Positions 21,969 to 33,912 of a stretch of DNA of 64,000 bases are shown piece after piece (position 1 is the first letter of the stretch; every line of letters starts with the position of its first letter). The DNA lies in assembly GCA_963575645.1 (NCBI GenBank), contig OY754464.1, forward strand, positions 44,506,192 through 44,570,191, read 5' to 3'. The notes below the pieces were generated by a model, which was not told where the DNA came from, made no database searches, and saw only the letters and a list, made by a program, of their open reading frames with translations. This DNA is from Xanthostigma xanthostigma (lineage: Eukaryota > Arthropoda > Insecta > Raphidioptera > Raphidiidae). The position numbers and the translations under genes were made by a program.

Positions 21969-23510
21969 ACTGTTATGCAGAGTGTAGAAGCACACTAGAC
22001 ATGTTCTTTAACTATATTATTCCCAACACAATCAGTTTGCAAGACGAAACCCTTCAACGAGAAAAACTTCAAAGTTCGAATCATGAGAAGATGTAAATTT
22101 AACTTATCAATTATCAACTATTCAATAATTATTTCAGCGTGTTTCCCTGACGAACGTATTTTCTATAAGAAATAAAATTCGGTTATGAAAAATACATTTG
22201 AGTTAAGAAAACTTTATTTTAAAGAAACCAGTTTCATAGATAAATTTAAGAACACCTTACAGCTAAGACTTGTCTATAATATTTTACAACTTCATACACG
22301 ACTGTCGACAGTATATTAGATTTCATAAATTCATACACGACACATTGCATAGTAGAAGTATGGAATATATAGGCACGTTTGTATTGATAATAATAATTAA
22401 TGTTTAATTGTTTTAAATTTGTTTGCTTACAAGCTGTACGCACGGCTCCCCTCACGTACATTTCGAAGTTATTTTTGACCTTATAAAATTTTCTGTGAAT
22501 GACAGCCATCTATTAATTATTTAAAGTCATGCAAAAACCATATATAAACAACAATACGCTTAGCTATTCTCAAACCCTGACTGCCGTCGCCATCGCTTTT
22601 GATTTGATTATATTATACGATTTTGTTTAATTCAAAATCCCATGTCTGTCTGTCTATTGCATTCAATTTTTCGCCAATTTCAGTCAAATCAATTTTTACC
22701 TAGCCTCTATAAATCCGTAAAAGATTTATCACTGTATCTTCATTTATTTCTGGGATCAGTCCAGACAAATAAACAGGCATTCAAAGTTTTTAAAAACATT
22801 TATTTATGTTTATAGCTCTTATAGGTACATAATGTAAATAAACAAAAGGACTTGAAGATGCGTATTTAACTTTAAAATAACCGATATACACTTCAATTTT
22901 ATTTATATAGGTTTGTATTTTTCGTAATTCACGACGATGGGCGTATTTTGTAGAATTTGAATTTGTTTGCTTTCAAAATATTATAAATGAGATATACATA
23001 TTAATAAATCCTCTAGATTTAACAAGTACCGCAATCCATTGTACCCATGTACTAGAGAGAGAGATAACAATGAAATCGACCCAAGATTGCTAACAGACTG
23101 ACAAAATGATTATATTCCTAGTAACATTTACTTTAGTTGCAATACAAAAAATTACAACTTAACATTACATTAAGATTTACACAATTTTAATTTTGAATAA
23201 TTTGGGTACTTTATGTATTTTTTGAATATGATACCTAACAGGCTAATTATGTTTACTTAAAGTCTAATCTCTCAAGTATAAGCTATGCCACAGAATATAC
23301 TGAAATAATAAAATATGAATAATAATTTGAATTATAATGTCAACTGCCAACAAAGTTTTAAAAAATCTAATAAAAAAAATAACAGTCAGTTGTGTATTGT
23401 TTACAACGGATATTTTTTAAGAAGGAAATTGCTGTCAAGATGTCAGAATTTACAAAAAGAAGTAAGAAACGTTATTTTAGTTTTATAATCCAGTGTAGCT
23501 ATGTGAAGTA
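21969..23510. other. Unassigned
   Basis: About 1.5 kb of AT-rich DNA. Frames such as 22246-22509 (minus) show no family motif. No arms or arrays seen. Confidence 0.4.
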
Positions 23511-23514
23511 TAGA

Positions 23515-24026
23515 CCAGTGTAGAACTGTCTACTTACATAATATTTGAAAGTGTTTAATACATTCTTTTATAATAATAATTAATCAATTACTAATCGTCC
23601 AACAAACAAAATTTCTTTAGTGATGCCAATACGCCTGTAATAGGTACCTGCCTGTAAAATTTCATCCGAAGCGATGAAAAGTTGGCAGAGTTGTAAGGTT
23701 GTGATATATACGAACAGACGGAACATGATAATATTTATTTTCTACTTTCATTTATCCTTCTAACCCGTGAAAGACTTTCATGGAACCGTTATAATTTCAT
23801 CATGTTCCGTCTGTTCGTATATATCACAACCTTACAACTCTGCCAACTTTTCATCGCTTCGGATGAAATTTTACAGGCAGTATTACAGGCGTATTGGCAT
23901 CAAAAAAGTCATATCTTTCACTAAAGAAATTTTGTTTATTGGACGATTAGTAATTGATTAATTATTATTATAAAAGAATGTATTAAACACTTTCAAATAT
24001 TATGTAAGTAGACAGTTCTACACTGG
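23515..24026. repeat. Palindrome 1 with a 69-bp conserved loop
   Basis: Arms 23515-23728 and 23798-24026 are reverse complements over about 215 bp with few differences. The loop (23729-23797) contains TTTATCCTTCTAACCCGTG and the mini-hairpin TGAAAGACTTTCA, then TGGAACCGTTATAATTTC. The arms are unrelated to those of the neighbouring palindrome, but the loop is the same. Confidence 0.85.
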
Positions 24027-24029
24027 TTT

Positions 24030-24153
24030 TAAAACGCAAAATCGAACAACAAGTGAAAATATTTATTTTCTATTTTGATTTATCCTCTTGACCCGCGAAA
24101 GACTTTCATGGAACCGTTATAATTTCTTCACTTGTTGTTCGATTTTGCGTTTT
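24030..24153. repeat. Palindrome 2 with the same loop, different arms
   Basis: Arms AAAACGCAAAATCGAACAAC (24030) and the complement ending GATTTTGCGTTTT (24153) flank a 69-bp loop (24058-24126). The loop aligns along its full length with that of palindrome 1 with only a handful of substitutions. Confidence 0.85.
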
Positions 24154-24182
24154 AAATATAGGTTACCAGCCAACTGTCAACT

Positions 24183-24240
24183 AAACGCAAAATCGAACAA
24201 AAAATGAAATCTTTAATTTTGTTTTATCCTTCTAACCCAG
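24183..24240 (+). repeat. Half-palindrome 3, truncated
   Basis: AAACGCAAAATCGAACAA repeats the left arm of palindrome 2. It is followed by the first part of the shared loop (TTTTATCCTTCTAACCCA), which then breaks off into unrelated GC-rich sequence. Confidence 0.7.
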
Positions 24241-24374
24241 TGATGTGAAGCACGCGGCCCGCCAATACAGTGATTGCAGGTCGTCGAGACGTTATAAAAA
24301 CATTGAGTCTAATAATAGATATAATCATTCTAACAATCGTATTTTATTAATATTTTTTAACATTAAAAACATGC

Positions 24375-24770
24375 ACATATGAAGGCTTATTGTTTTTGGG
24401 AAAAATCGGTGCATGCGCAGAAGAGATTTATGCTATAACGGTGTTTTTTTTTATATAATAATGATATACTTTTTATAACGGCTTATTATTCTATTTATTT
24501 TTCAAGAAAGTTTCGTTAAACTTTGTTTTTAAACTTTATAGTTTCGGAAATATTTTGAAAGTAAAAAAATCAGTTGTTCTTTTGTTTTGTAAATCTGTCA
24601 GAAATAAATTAGTAAAGCATGCTTTGATTAATTTTTACATGACGTGGAACATATTATGTAGGTAACCGGCAACGAATAGCAAATATCATATTTAATACTA
24701 GCCATTACCCGCGTCACCTGGGGCGATATCAAATTTTATTTTTTTTGTTATACTACTAGTGCTCCGGTCC
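24375..24770 (+). repeat. R1 repeat, copy D (partial)
   Basis: Contains CGGTGCATGCGCAGAAGAG (24408), TATAATAATGATATACTTTT, AAAGCATGCTTTGATTAATT and GCCATTACCCGCGTCACC (24703). It ends in CTCCGGTCCGGCTTCGCCCG, next to a hairpin at 24781-24822. Confidence 0.7.
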
Positions 24771-24780
24771 GGCTTCGCCC

Positions 24781-24822
24781 GAATTTGTAGATTGCTACCT
24801 AAATGGTAGCAATCGACAAATT
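24781..24822 (+). other. Hairpin, 19-bp stem
   Basis: GAATTTGTAGATTGCTACC pairs with GGTAGCAATCGACAAATTC around a short loop, with one mismatch. Function unknown; it lies at the end of an R1 copy. Confidence 0.75.
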
Positions 24823-25009
24823 CGTCGATTTACGTTGAAAAATTAGTCTCCCAATATCTCTTTTCTTTTCAGATCAGATAATTTACTGTCCAAATTATTT
24901 TGACGTATCTAATATTATATATATATTGTTTTTCCAGGGCCTGCTCGTAATACATCATTTATTTTAAAAATTTTTTACTCATGTTCAATTAAAAAAAATT
25001 AATAATATT

Positions 25010-25740
25010 TGAACCAACGCGCATCTCAAGACAAAGTAATACATGCATAGACAATGTAATTACTAACATTGACATCAATAATAGTTGTGTGTTTGATACT
25101 GATCTTTCAGATCATCAAATGATCATCAGACCGATTTTAATCAAAATATTGACAATGTAATAAAACACACTAGATACTTTTCAGATCAAAAGTTGTTAAA
25201 TTTTACAAATATGATATCAAATAAAAATTGAACAGATATTTTTAATATAAAAGACGCAAACAGTGGTTTTAGGAAATTTCTTGATATATTTTTATTTTAT
25301 TTTCATAGTTGTTTTGCTAAACAAAAGATGAATCTAAAACAAAAATGTAAAAAATCTGAAAAAACCTGGATTAATAATAATGTTAAAAAATTGTCACAGT
25401 ATAAACATGAATTTTCATGTTATTAAAAGATAAGGGAATGTTAAATATCGATACTGCTCCACCGAAATTACATTACAAAATAGTGTGCTCTCTACTAAGA
25501 AATCTTACAGAAAAGGTAAAGAAAAATTAATACAGTAGCTTAATTAATAAATCAGAAAACAAAACAAGGGCTTTTTGGTCAATAGCAAAAAAATTAATAG
25601 GTAAAAAACAGGGATGCAGAAAAGTTATTAAAATAAAAAATGATGCAACACAGAAAATAATAAGTAATGAAAAAGATACAGCTAACTTATTTAATGAATA
25701 CTTTACAAACATAACAACTAAATTAAATCTTTCAAATTAA
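25010..25740 (+). pseudogene. LINE endonuclease tail and RT-connecting region, degraded
   Basis: The first frame reads EPTRISRQSNTCIDNVITNI and then DTDLSDHQMI. The SDH motif is the C-terminal catalytic signature of AP-like endonucleases in LINEs. Several stops follow. A later frame (about 25535-25737) reads ENKTRAFWSIAKKLIGKK and DTANLFNEYFTNI, the usual linker just before the RT domain in this type of LINE. The whole segment lacks an intact start, and the 5' part of the endonuclease is absent. Confidence 0.7.
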
Positions 25741-25999
25741 AAAACAAATACAGTTAAATTCATATTAAATAAAACCTTTTTTATGGTTCCAGTTGATCCT
25801 CAAATTTTTTTTAAATTTGTATGAACTTAAAAAATAAAAAAACAGTAGGTTAGGACGAAGTTCCAATCTGTGTAATAAAAGGCTGTGCCTGAATCATATA
25901 TGTTCTCCCTTATATCATATTATAAATTTATGTTTTGAACAGAGGATTTTTCTCGATCTCTTAAAGAAATCTTTAATTGTTCCACTTTTTAAAAAAGTG

Positions 26000-26981
26000 A
26001 ATCTGACATCGTATCCAACTACAGGCCAATTGCATTACTTTCAAATTTCAGTAAAATCTTAGAAACAGCGATTAACAATAGAATAAGTAAATTCCTACAC
26101 GATAACTAAATAATTTCAAAAGCCCAACATGGATTTGTAAAAGGTGGAACAATTAATCTGTCAATCTTCCAAGCAATCGATAATTTAGTAAGCTGCTGGA
26201 ACAACAACTGTTATGCTACTCTTAGATTTAGCGAAAGCATCCGACTCTGTAAAAAAGGACATTTTATTAAAAAAACTTTATTCTTATAGTGTGAGAGGGG
26301 TGATCTCTTCTCCTCATACATGACTGACAGGACACAGTGTGTAAAAATAAATGATACTTTTTCGGAATGGAAAACTATAAAACGGGGTGTGCCTCAGGGT
26401 AGCATTTTGGGTCCAACACTGTTTATTATATTTATTAACGATCTTCCAGAAATAATAAAGCATCAAGTATTGTTATTCGCAGATGATACTGCAGTCATAT
26501 GTAAGGGGAGGGACCAAGAGCGTCTCCTTAAAAACATTGAGAGTTGCATAGGCAAAGTAAACGATTAATCTGACAAAAATAGTCTAAAAATAAACAATGA
26601 TAAAACTGAAGTTCTTAAAGTTGGAAAATATTTTACACTGCCAACAAAATTCCATCGGTAAACTTAACAGTCAAGGACAACGTTAAATTTCTTGGTATAT
26701 TTATCGACCAAAACCGAAACTGGAAAAAACATGTAGAATTTATCTGCACTAAAATAAAAAAAGCTATATTTATGTTAAGAACTCTAAAACACTCAGTAAA
26801 CAGAGAACTATTGCTAAGCGTTTACTTTGCCTACGTTTTGTCAATAATAAAATTTGGAATAATTTTCTGGGGTAACTCAGTAGTACACTGGAATAAAATT
26901 TTTAAATTACAAAAATTGTGCATACGTATTACGTATCATTGGAGGTGTTGCACCTCGAGCGCTCTGTCGACAATTATTTAA
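26000..26981 (+). pseudogene. LINE reverse transcriptase, broken
   Basis: The N-terminal RT motif SNYRPIALLSNFSKILE appears near 26011. After stops and frameshifts the palm is open from about 26320 to 26568 with GVPQGSILGPTLFIIFIND and LLFADDTAVI, the latter holding the catalytic FADD. The thumb (about 26680-26981) includes LGIFIDQNRNWKKHVEFI and YVLSIIKFGIIFWGN. These motifs, in this order, define a non-LTR RT that would copy the element's RNA at a nicked target. At least four interruptions separate the blocks, so no functional enzyme can be made. Confidence 0.85.
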
Positions 26982-26991
26982 GAAATTTAAT

Positions 26992-27282
26992 TTGTTAACG
27001 ATAACCGATATCTATATTTTAGAGTGTACAACTTTCGTAAAGACCGATCTTTTTAAAATTAGCAACGTACATGGTCACAATACACGTTACTGTAACAAAT
27101 TGATTTTAAACAAAAATTCATTAGAAGTTGCGCATCGAGGTGCACGCAATGCAATGATACGTATATACAATAAGCTACCATTAGAAATTACAAACACCGA
27201 TAACATAAAAATATTTAGAGTTAAGCTCAAAAACTTTCTCAAGAAGAGAACTCATTATAATATGGAGGAGTTTTTTATATAA
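26992..27282 (+). pseudogene. LINE ORF2 C-terminal region
   Basis: A 96-codon open stretch follows the thumb region after a stop near 26980. It reads ITDIYILECTTFVKTDL, then NTRYCNKL and AMIRIYNKLPLEI, ending with FRVKLKNFLKKRTHYN. This is the pattern of the C-terminal tail of Jockey-like ORF2 proteins, downstream of the RT. It ends about 60 bp before the (TTTA)n tail, so the 3' UTR is short. The function of this tail in the family is not well defined. Confidence 0.7.
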
Positions 27283-27363
27283 TCTACTATGATATTATTG
27301 TGACACTATTTATATATTCCCAGAAATATCATCAAATAAAGACATTTATTTATTTATTTATTT

Positions 27364-27901
27364 TGTTAGGTTCCCCCTTCGCATACCTAAGCCTGTCCCA
27401 CGTCGACATCCCCGCCCCCACCGCAGTCACCGGAATTATTTTGTCAAATAATGTTCTAAATTAAATACTTAAAATAATAAACAAATTTATTTAAATGTAG
27501 ATTAACACTATATCGGTTAAAACAGCTTCGTTAAAAATAGTTCATTATTTTTTATCAAATTTGAAAGTTAAAAATGGTTTTTGGGAGTTATCCTTAGAAG
27601 ATAGACATATTACGCTGTCGCTGACTTTTTTTACAACTTTTCAAGAGGAACAATTCAGCCATACATTATTTTCGTGTTACTTTAATTATTCCCGCAGCGC
27701 ACGCCGTGGAAGCTCTCAAGAAGCACGACTTTTTCCGACTTAGTTGACGAATATTATCATAACTTTAGCTAATTTGTACATAATATACACAATATGCAGC
27801 CTAGGTTGGTCGGACGTAATGTATCTTTCAAATGTTGAAAGAATTTTTCAAATACAGTGGTTCCGGAGATTATCCTCCGCATACACAAACTCACAAAATT
27901 T

Positions 27902-27938
<37 letters not shown>

Positions 27939-27974
27939 CTCTCTCTCTCTTTCTCTATAATATTAGTATAGACT
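27364..27974. other. Unassigned, with CT microsatellite
   Basis: No gene is supported. A (CT)n tract with TTTC interruptions spans about 27903-27956. Confidence 0.6.
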
Positions 27975-27980
27975 ATAGAT

Positions 27981-28760
27981 GTTGCGGTCTATACCCGAAT
28001 TCGGTCAATAAATAAATAAATAAATGCGCCAAACTAGTTTTGACCAACGAATATTGTCCAAACCCGAAATCTTACATTAAAACGGGTATTGAGTGTTATA
28101 AAATGAGCAAAACTAGTTTTGCGCATTTTCATTTGGTCAAAACTAGTTCTGTCCATTTTTGAACGGACAGTACTAGTTCTGCTTGTTTCATTCAATCAAC
28201 GTCCGAACCCGAACAAAAGTAGGGTTATGTTCTTGTTTATGTAGGTACCTATCTATTGAATTGTTCTCCTGAATGCTATAATTAATATGATTGTGGAATA
28301 TTCAGTGTAATAATTAAGTAAAAATGCCAGTGAATTCGAGTCTCAACTAGTTCGGCTATTGGAGGCTTCTGAAACATAATTTTATGACGAAACATAATTA
28401 CCTTACTACACAAGTGAGGTTAAGAAATCAAATTTATTGAAAGCTCAATTAAAACCTCTGTCTGCTAAACAACACAGAAGAATAAATCGCTTTGATATAA
28501 TAAGTATATCATTGATATGGATTTTTTTTTTAAAAACGCAAAGAAGATTCCGATGCAATACTAGTAGGTACTGTCCGTTCAGAAATGGACAGAACTAGTT
28601 TTGCGTCCAATTGAAAATGCACAAAACTAGTTTTGTTCATTTTATAACAGTCAATACCAGTTTAAATGTAAGATTTCTGGTTTGGGCAATATTCGTTTGG
28701 TCAAAACTAGTTTTGCGCATTTATTTCGGTCATTGACCGAATTCGGGTATAGACCGTAAC
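27981..28760. mobile_element. 780-bp MITE with 6-bp target duplication
   Basis: The inverted ends GTTGCGGTCTATACCCGAAT (27981) and, read inward from 28760, GTTACGGTCTATACCCGAAT are flanked by ATAGAT on both sides (27975-27980, 28761-28766). The arms are about 190 bp and repeat the palindromic motif AAAACTAGTTTTG several times. In the middle (about 28347-28505) a frame with two stops reads KKSNLLKAQLKPLSAKQH and RRINRFDII, which could be a fragment of an integrase-like mobile protein (weak inference). The 6-bp duplication does not match the main superfamilies. Confidence 0.8.
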
Positions 28761-28766
28761 ATAGAT

Positions 28767-30888
28767 ATGAAATGTCAATATTTTTTCAAGCTGGAGTGGT
28801 CCCGTCGCTCAATTGGTTGGATTTTTTTTTCCAGGGAACAGAATTACGATTTTTTCCGGAAAAATACAATAACCGATTGTTGTCTTATTAGTCTGAAATA
28901 ATGTATTCTAGATTTCTAGTTATATAATGAATATTGATTTTTAAACATTCGCGAATGCGAATACGAACATTGTCACGGAATGTTGGGTTGGAATTGTTCT
29001 TACGTCTAGTAAAGTATCGTTAATAGGGTTTTTAAAAATGGACCCAGAATGCTGTTAAACATTTTGTATTTAGTGGCACCAATTGCTAGAAAGAGATGTG
29101 AACTTACAAATTCGTTTGCAATGACGCGTTCCTTAGGTCTCATCTAATTTTCCAGTCATTTAAAAATCATTTAATAATCTGAAAAAATCGAGACAATAGC
29201 ACTTAGCAAGACTATTTTCAACGTTAAATTGTACGGTGAAAAATCGCACCTTAATTTCTATTTTAACTAAAATAATGTGAAATAAAAAACTGTTGATTGC
29301 AAAATTATATTTTCTTTTTTAATTGTCTATTTTAATAAATTGTATATGCTTTTTTCTTGTATGCTTATATATTTTTATACTTTGTATAGTGACAAAAGTA
29401 AAAATGTTATTGCACAAATAAATAAATAAATTGCTCAAAGGTTTTAATATAACGCACCCAATAGACACTAGTACCCTTTTTTTAACACGAGAAAAGAAAC
29501 GTATAAATTTATAGAAGGTACTCTTTTATTGATGAGCTCTAGAATAGGATGGGTAGCGACACACATTAGTTAATAGCGATACTACAGCACCATGTACTAC
29601 AGATCGAGTTGTAGTTTCAGCTTTCGTTGGCGTTCATTAGTGTGGCAGCAGCTACTGGAATGTTTTCTACTTACCCGTATAATAACTTTTTATGGAAGAA
29701 TGGAATGTACGGTAAATGCAAATTACAATCAATATAAACGGATTTGTGCAAAATTTGCGTTGTAGGTTATTGACATCCAGTGCCTGTCTAATAATATATT
29801 ATAACTAGATAGTATAATCAGGGACCAAAACCGAAAACCGCACCGTAATGACTCATTTTAGCTAATTGAATTCGAAAACCGAATTTTTTTAAAAAAATCG
29901 AAACCCTAACCGAACTGAGGTTTTGTCGTTTTCGAGTTACAGCCATAACAAAAAAAAACCTACATCGTTGTATATTTCTTTACAAAATTAAATATACAGT
30001 CGTGCTCTACTAAATGAGCTGAAGTTACTTTACGTGTAGGGAATTCCCTCAGAATAAAATTCTCAACAGTTTAAACATGATTTTCATCTTTGGGCCAAGA
30101 ATTTAAGTATCTTATTTCATTTAGACGTTAGAAGCCTTTGACAGACGGACGAACGAGACAACCTTGTTGCAACTAGAGTTGTTGGTTTTCCGGAAAATTT
30201 TGAAACAGAAAATTTTCTGAGCCACTAAACTGTAAAATTATACTCTCGTTTACTAGAGGCTACAAGTAAACAAAACTGGAGTATCTTCATCAACTCTGCA
30301 GGATGTGATGCCCTTTTGAGCTATATCTTTCCAACAAAACAACAATAAGCAAAATTAAAAAACTCCGAGTCGCAGTGCCAAACCCTGCCGACAATTATTA
30401 TAAGTATTTGCTTTTATAGGCAGTGTGGCTCTATTGTATGAACTTAACTTTGTTTTTGGACAAAATAAAAAAAAATTACCCCTTAAAACAACATGTTTTA
30501 CTTAATTTGAATACTACATAATATCAATTCAACATCTGTACCAAATTATATACACCCTTCTGTATGTAAATCTATATCAGTAAACTTGTGTTTTCATAAA
30601 ATTTGTAAGTTCGGTCCTGTCGATCCTATTTTTTATTAATTTTAGAGGCACATTTTAATGATTTCTAAAGGGTTAAATTTCAAATTTGAAACGATTCCGA
30701 GAATTTTTTCGGTATTTTTGGACCCGAAAAATGTTTTCAACCCCTAAATACCACCGTTAACATGGCCCGATTGGGCCATTTTAAACAGGCTTCGTGCGGC
30801 GATGGATTCCAACATGTGAACCAAATTTCGTTTAAATCGATTAAGTCTGTCGAGAGTTATCGTGCTAACACATTATATATGTATATAT
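28767..30888. other. Mostly unassigned
   Basis: The first 65 bp (GTCAATATTTTTTCAAGC, GCTCAATTGGTTGG) match an R1 subsegment that recurs inverted at about 62030-62095. A short (AAAT)n run lies near 29420. The rest shows no supported gene. 30640-30888 ends in an AT-dinucleotide-rich tract that abuts the gypsy A LTR. Confidence 0.5.
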
Positions 30889-31436
30889 ATTATGACGATT
30901 CCTTCAGAAAACGTCATGCGTGGCAGCTGAAATCAGTCGTAAGGACTGCAGGGACTAATTAAAGAAAACAATAAAAAATCCTGTCTATTCAGAGTAATAA
31001 TAATAAGTGCAATATATGAGGTCCCGAAGAAATTTTCTTGTTGACCTATTAAAGATGTTTTAAGGGCGCCAAGGACAGTGCACAATGTATAAATGATTCA
31101 GGAATTATCTGTCCTAATAATTCTGAAGTAAACAGACAGGAGTTAGATCAATAAAAAAATTATTAACTAATTTAGTGTCTATATTTAAAAATTAAATTAT
31201 AATGAAAATGAATAATAACCTCGGTACTGTTTAGGCAATATTTTCTAAATTAATAATAGAATTAAAGCGGTGCAACGTAAGAAAAATAACAACTAATGTT
31301 ACTTAATGTCATAATACGAGTATAAGTAATAAACTTTGGCGTAATTTCAAAATGACGTACAATTATTAGTTTATCAGTGAAGGTGGTGTAAATTAACAAA
31401 TCAATGTTTTTTTGACATTAGATAGAATTCTTATTA

Positions 31437-33510
31437 TAGTCGCGTCAATGAAGCCTTTTACTTCGAACTTCGCAGAAACAGCTCCGATTTTGATATTTTT
31501 TTTTTAAAAAACTTAGTTTTTATATCATTGAAAATCAAAAACATTTTGGGGCGGGGAACGAATGATTTATATTGTTTAAGGGGATAGGGGCAGTCAGAAG
31601 CATGAAAAATTAAAAATAAAATTTTTTCGACAAAATTTAATTTAATTTATAAAGCTAATAAAACTTCAACTTGACTTCACTAATTTTCAAAAAAAAAAAA
31701 AAAAATTGGACAAAGTTATAGCCATCTGTTGGACCCCTCTCACAAGTAGGTAATGCTTTGCGGTGACTATCATAACTTTGTGCTGGTTCATCCAAAATCG
31801 ATAAAACAAAGAAAAGTCTTTAGTAGACGTGTGTCGATTGAACATTTCCTGCGACCTAGGTCGATCGCAAGCTACAGGTTAGGGGATAGTATCACAATGA
31901 TTCGATCGTTCGATCGGCTGTCTGAGTACCTATTTCATTTCTATACGAGTTACCATTAACCTGTTAATGTAATTTTCTGCGCTAGCTTGTTTGTACGAAA
32001 GAAAAACTTACCATTGAACAGAACAATGAGGCTTTTATTTAACTCAACTCAAATTACTTATATAAAATAGATAATGAGATACGATAAATTAACACCAAGT
32101 AGGTATTTTAAGATTAAATTAATGTTTATATCTATTTTATGACACTATAGGTTATGATTAAGAAATAAAACTTGAGAATTTTTTTCGGGTTTTAAAGAAC
32201 TTCTTTTTGCACTTATTGTCATTCCAGCTTTGGAAAAAAATCGTTCGCATGGTACAGATGTAGCATTCATTCAAGTGATTGTTGTATGTTATTATGACTC
32301 ACGAGTCACGACTCTACCATAGAAATTCATCATTCAATCACTCGGTCACGCTCTGTCATCTATTCCCTGTGGCTCTTTGGTTGCTATTGAGCTGACGATC
32401 GACTCGAGACCGAACGATTGGATCTTGTGAGATTCAGTGATTCAATCACTCAGTCACGGGTGGTGATCGAATCAAAACGATTCGATCAATCGCGATCGAC
32501 ACACGTCTAGTCTTTAGTTTAATAGTAAATCTAAGACTTAATCGAAGATTTTATTTTTTTTTTTTTTAATTAATAAAATGACGGCATCTAAAAGCTTACA
32601 CCCGAATTTGCATGGACATATTGTTATAAAAGCCGAAGTTTTCAACCAAAACAAACATCCTTTCATCAAGTCCTTGTTTTTTATGCCTTCAATAAACTGT
32701 AAAAATGTCATTTAAATCCATCAAGATTCAAGTGGTTCTTTAATTTCTGTGATCACAGACTTTGAAAACATAGTTCGCGAAAAACGCAAGTCATCTAATT
32801 CCCTGGGTCATATAATAATTATCTCGGAAACTATTCATTCAATTCACTTGAAATTTTCAGGGAATATTTTCGAAACATCATACTACAAGAAAATGCAAAA
32901 AAAAATAAATCGATTAGATGACTTGCGTTTTTCTCGAAACTATGTTTTAGAACTCTGTGACCACTGAAATTAAAGAACAACTAGATGGATTTAAATGAAA
33001 TTTTTACGGCTTATAACAATCTGTCCATGCAAATTCGGGTGTAAGCTTTTAGATGCCGCCATTTTATTAATTTTCAAAAAAAAAATAAAATCTTAGATTA
33101 AGTCTTAGATTTACTATTAAACCAAAGACTTTTCTTTGTTTTATCGATTTTGGATGAACCACCACAAAGTTATGATGGTCACCGCAAAGCATTACCTACT
33201 TGTGAGAGGGGTCCAACAAATGGCTATAACTTTGTCCAGAAAAAATTTTTTTTTGGAAATTTAGTGAAGACAATTTGAAATATTATTAGCTTTATAAAAT
33301 AAATTAAATTTTGTCGAAAAAAATTTTTTTTTTGATTTTTCATGCCTCTGACTGCCCCTAGCCCCTTAAACAATATAAATAATTCGTTCCCCGCCCCAAA
33401 ATGTTTCTGATTTTCAATAATATAAAAAAACTAAGTTTTAAAAAAAATCATCAAAATCGGAGCTGTTTCTGCGAAGTTTTGCCTGTTTTATGTATTCATT
33501 GACGCGACTA
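31437..33510. mobile_element. Foldback element with about 690-bp arms
   Basis: Starts AGTCGCGTCAATGA and ends with its complement. The left arm (31437-31823 plus 32510-32800) and right arm (about 32910-33510) match closely, with landmarks ACATTTTGGGGCGGGGAACG, TACTTGTGAGAGGGGTCC and GAATTTGCATGGACA (or complements). The loop is about 110 bp (32800-32915). A 686-bp hAT MITE interrupts only the left arm. No transposase is encoded; a 72-residue frame near the centre is a by-product. Confidence 0.85.
31824..32509. mobile_element. hAT MITE with perfect 8-bp target duplication
   Basis: The termini TAGACGTGTGTCGAT and complement ATCGACACACGTCTA are flanked by GTCTTTAG on both sides (31816-31823, 32510-32517). 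The opposite arm of the host foldback shows the uninterrupted site. Interior segments near both ends repeat CGATTCGATC-type motifs. An 8-bp duplication and a TAG terminus are hAT hallmarks. No ORF. Confidence 0.9.
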
Positions 33511-33892
33511 TTATTATTATTATTAAATACTATCCAAAATTACAATTTATACAAGCAATTAACAAGATCCAAATTTATAAAAATCCCAACACGTAGTAAA
33601 TAAATTCAGTCAATCGTAAATCTCACCAAAATCCCATAGTACTGAACGCGCACATAAAATTATTATATATCATTTATAATTAAGTCACTTCAAAGTTTCA
33701 ACAATAATATTAACATTTATAACTTCAGGTACAAATTACCAACTAACTAAGTCAACTTCAATGAATTGACAACAATAAATTCCAAACAGTGATCCAAACT
33801 CCGACTTTTTACTCTCAACCTCTTTCTATCAAAAATGCTCTTTTCAACTCCACCTATTATTTTTTCGGTTGTCTTGGTTACCAAACCGTTAC

Positions 33893-33905
33893 ATTCCCCC
33901 CTTTC
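33893..33905 (-). other. Polypurine tract of gypsy A
   Basis: The minus strand reads AAGAAAGGGGGGAA directly before the LTR start TGTAAC. A purine run at this place primes plus-strand DNA synthesis in LTR retrotransposons. Confidence 0.75.
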
Positions 33906-33912
33906 TTGGAAG

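Larger units (their letters stand above)
25010..27363 (+). mobile_element. 5'-truncated LINE (non-LTR retrotransposon)
   Basis: It starts within the C-terminal part of the endonuclease, carries a degraded reverse transcriptase with thumb and C-terminal region, and ends in a (TTTA)n tail (about 27342-27363). That is the normal anatomy of a 5'-truncated LINE copy. The organisation (AP-type endonuclease followed by an RT with FADD) fits the Jockey/I group, but the clade is not resolved. Numerous stops and frameshifts mark it as dead. Confidence 0.85.
30890..33893 (-). repeat. Downstream (3') LTR of gypsy A, split by a foldback insertion
   Basis: The minus-strand LTR starts TGTAACGGTTTGGTAACC at 33893, just after a purine-rich tract. 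It ends near 30890 in a segment (GACGATTCCTTCAGAAAACG on the plus strand) that is shared with the LTR end beside the PBS at 38609. The shared stretch is about 60 bp before the two LTRs diverge. Removing the foldback element 31437-33510 leaves about 930 bp, a plausible LTR length. No clear target duplication was identified. Confidence 0.6.

Noticed and set aside
32749..32967. 72-residue ORF in the foldback centre
   Set aside because: It spans the loop and both arms of a palindrome, so it is a by-product.
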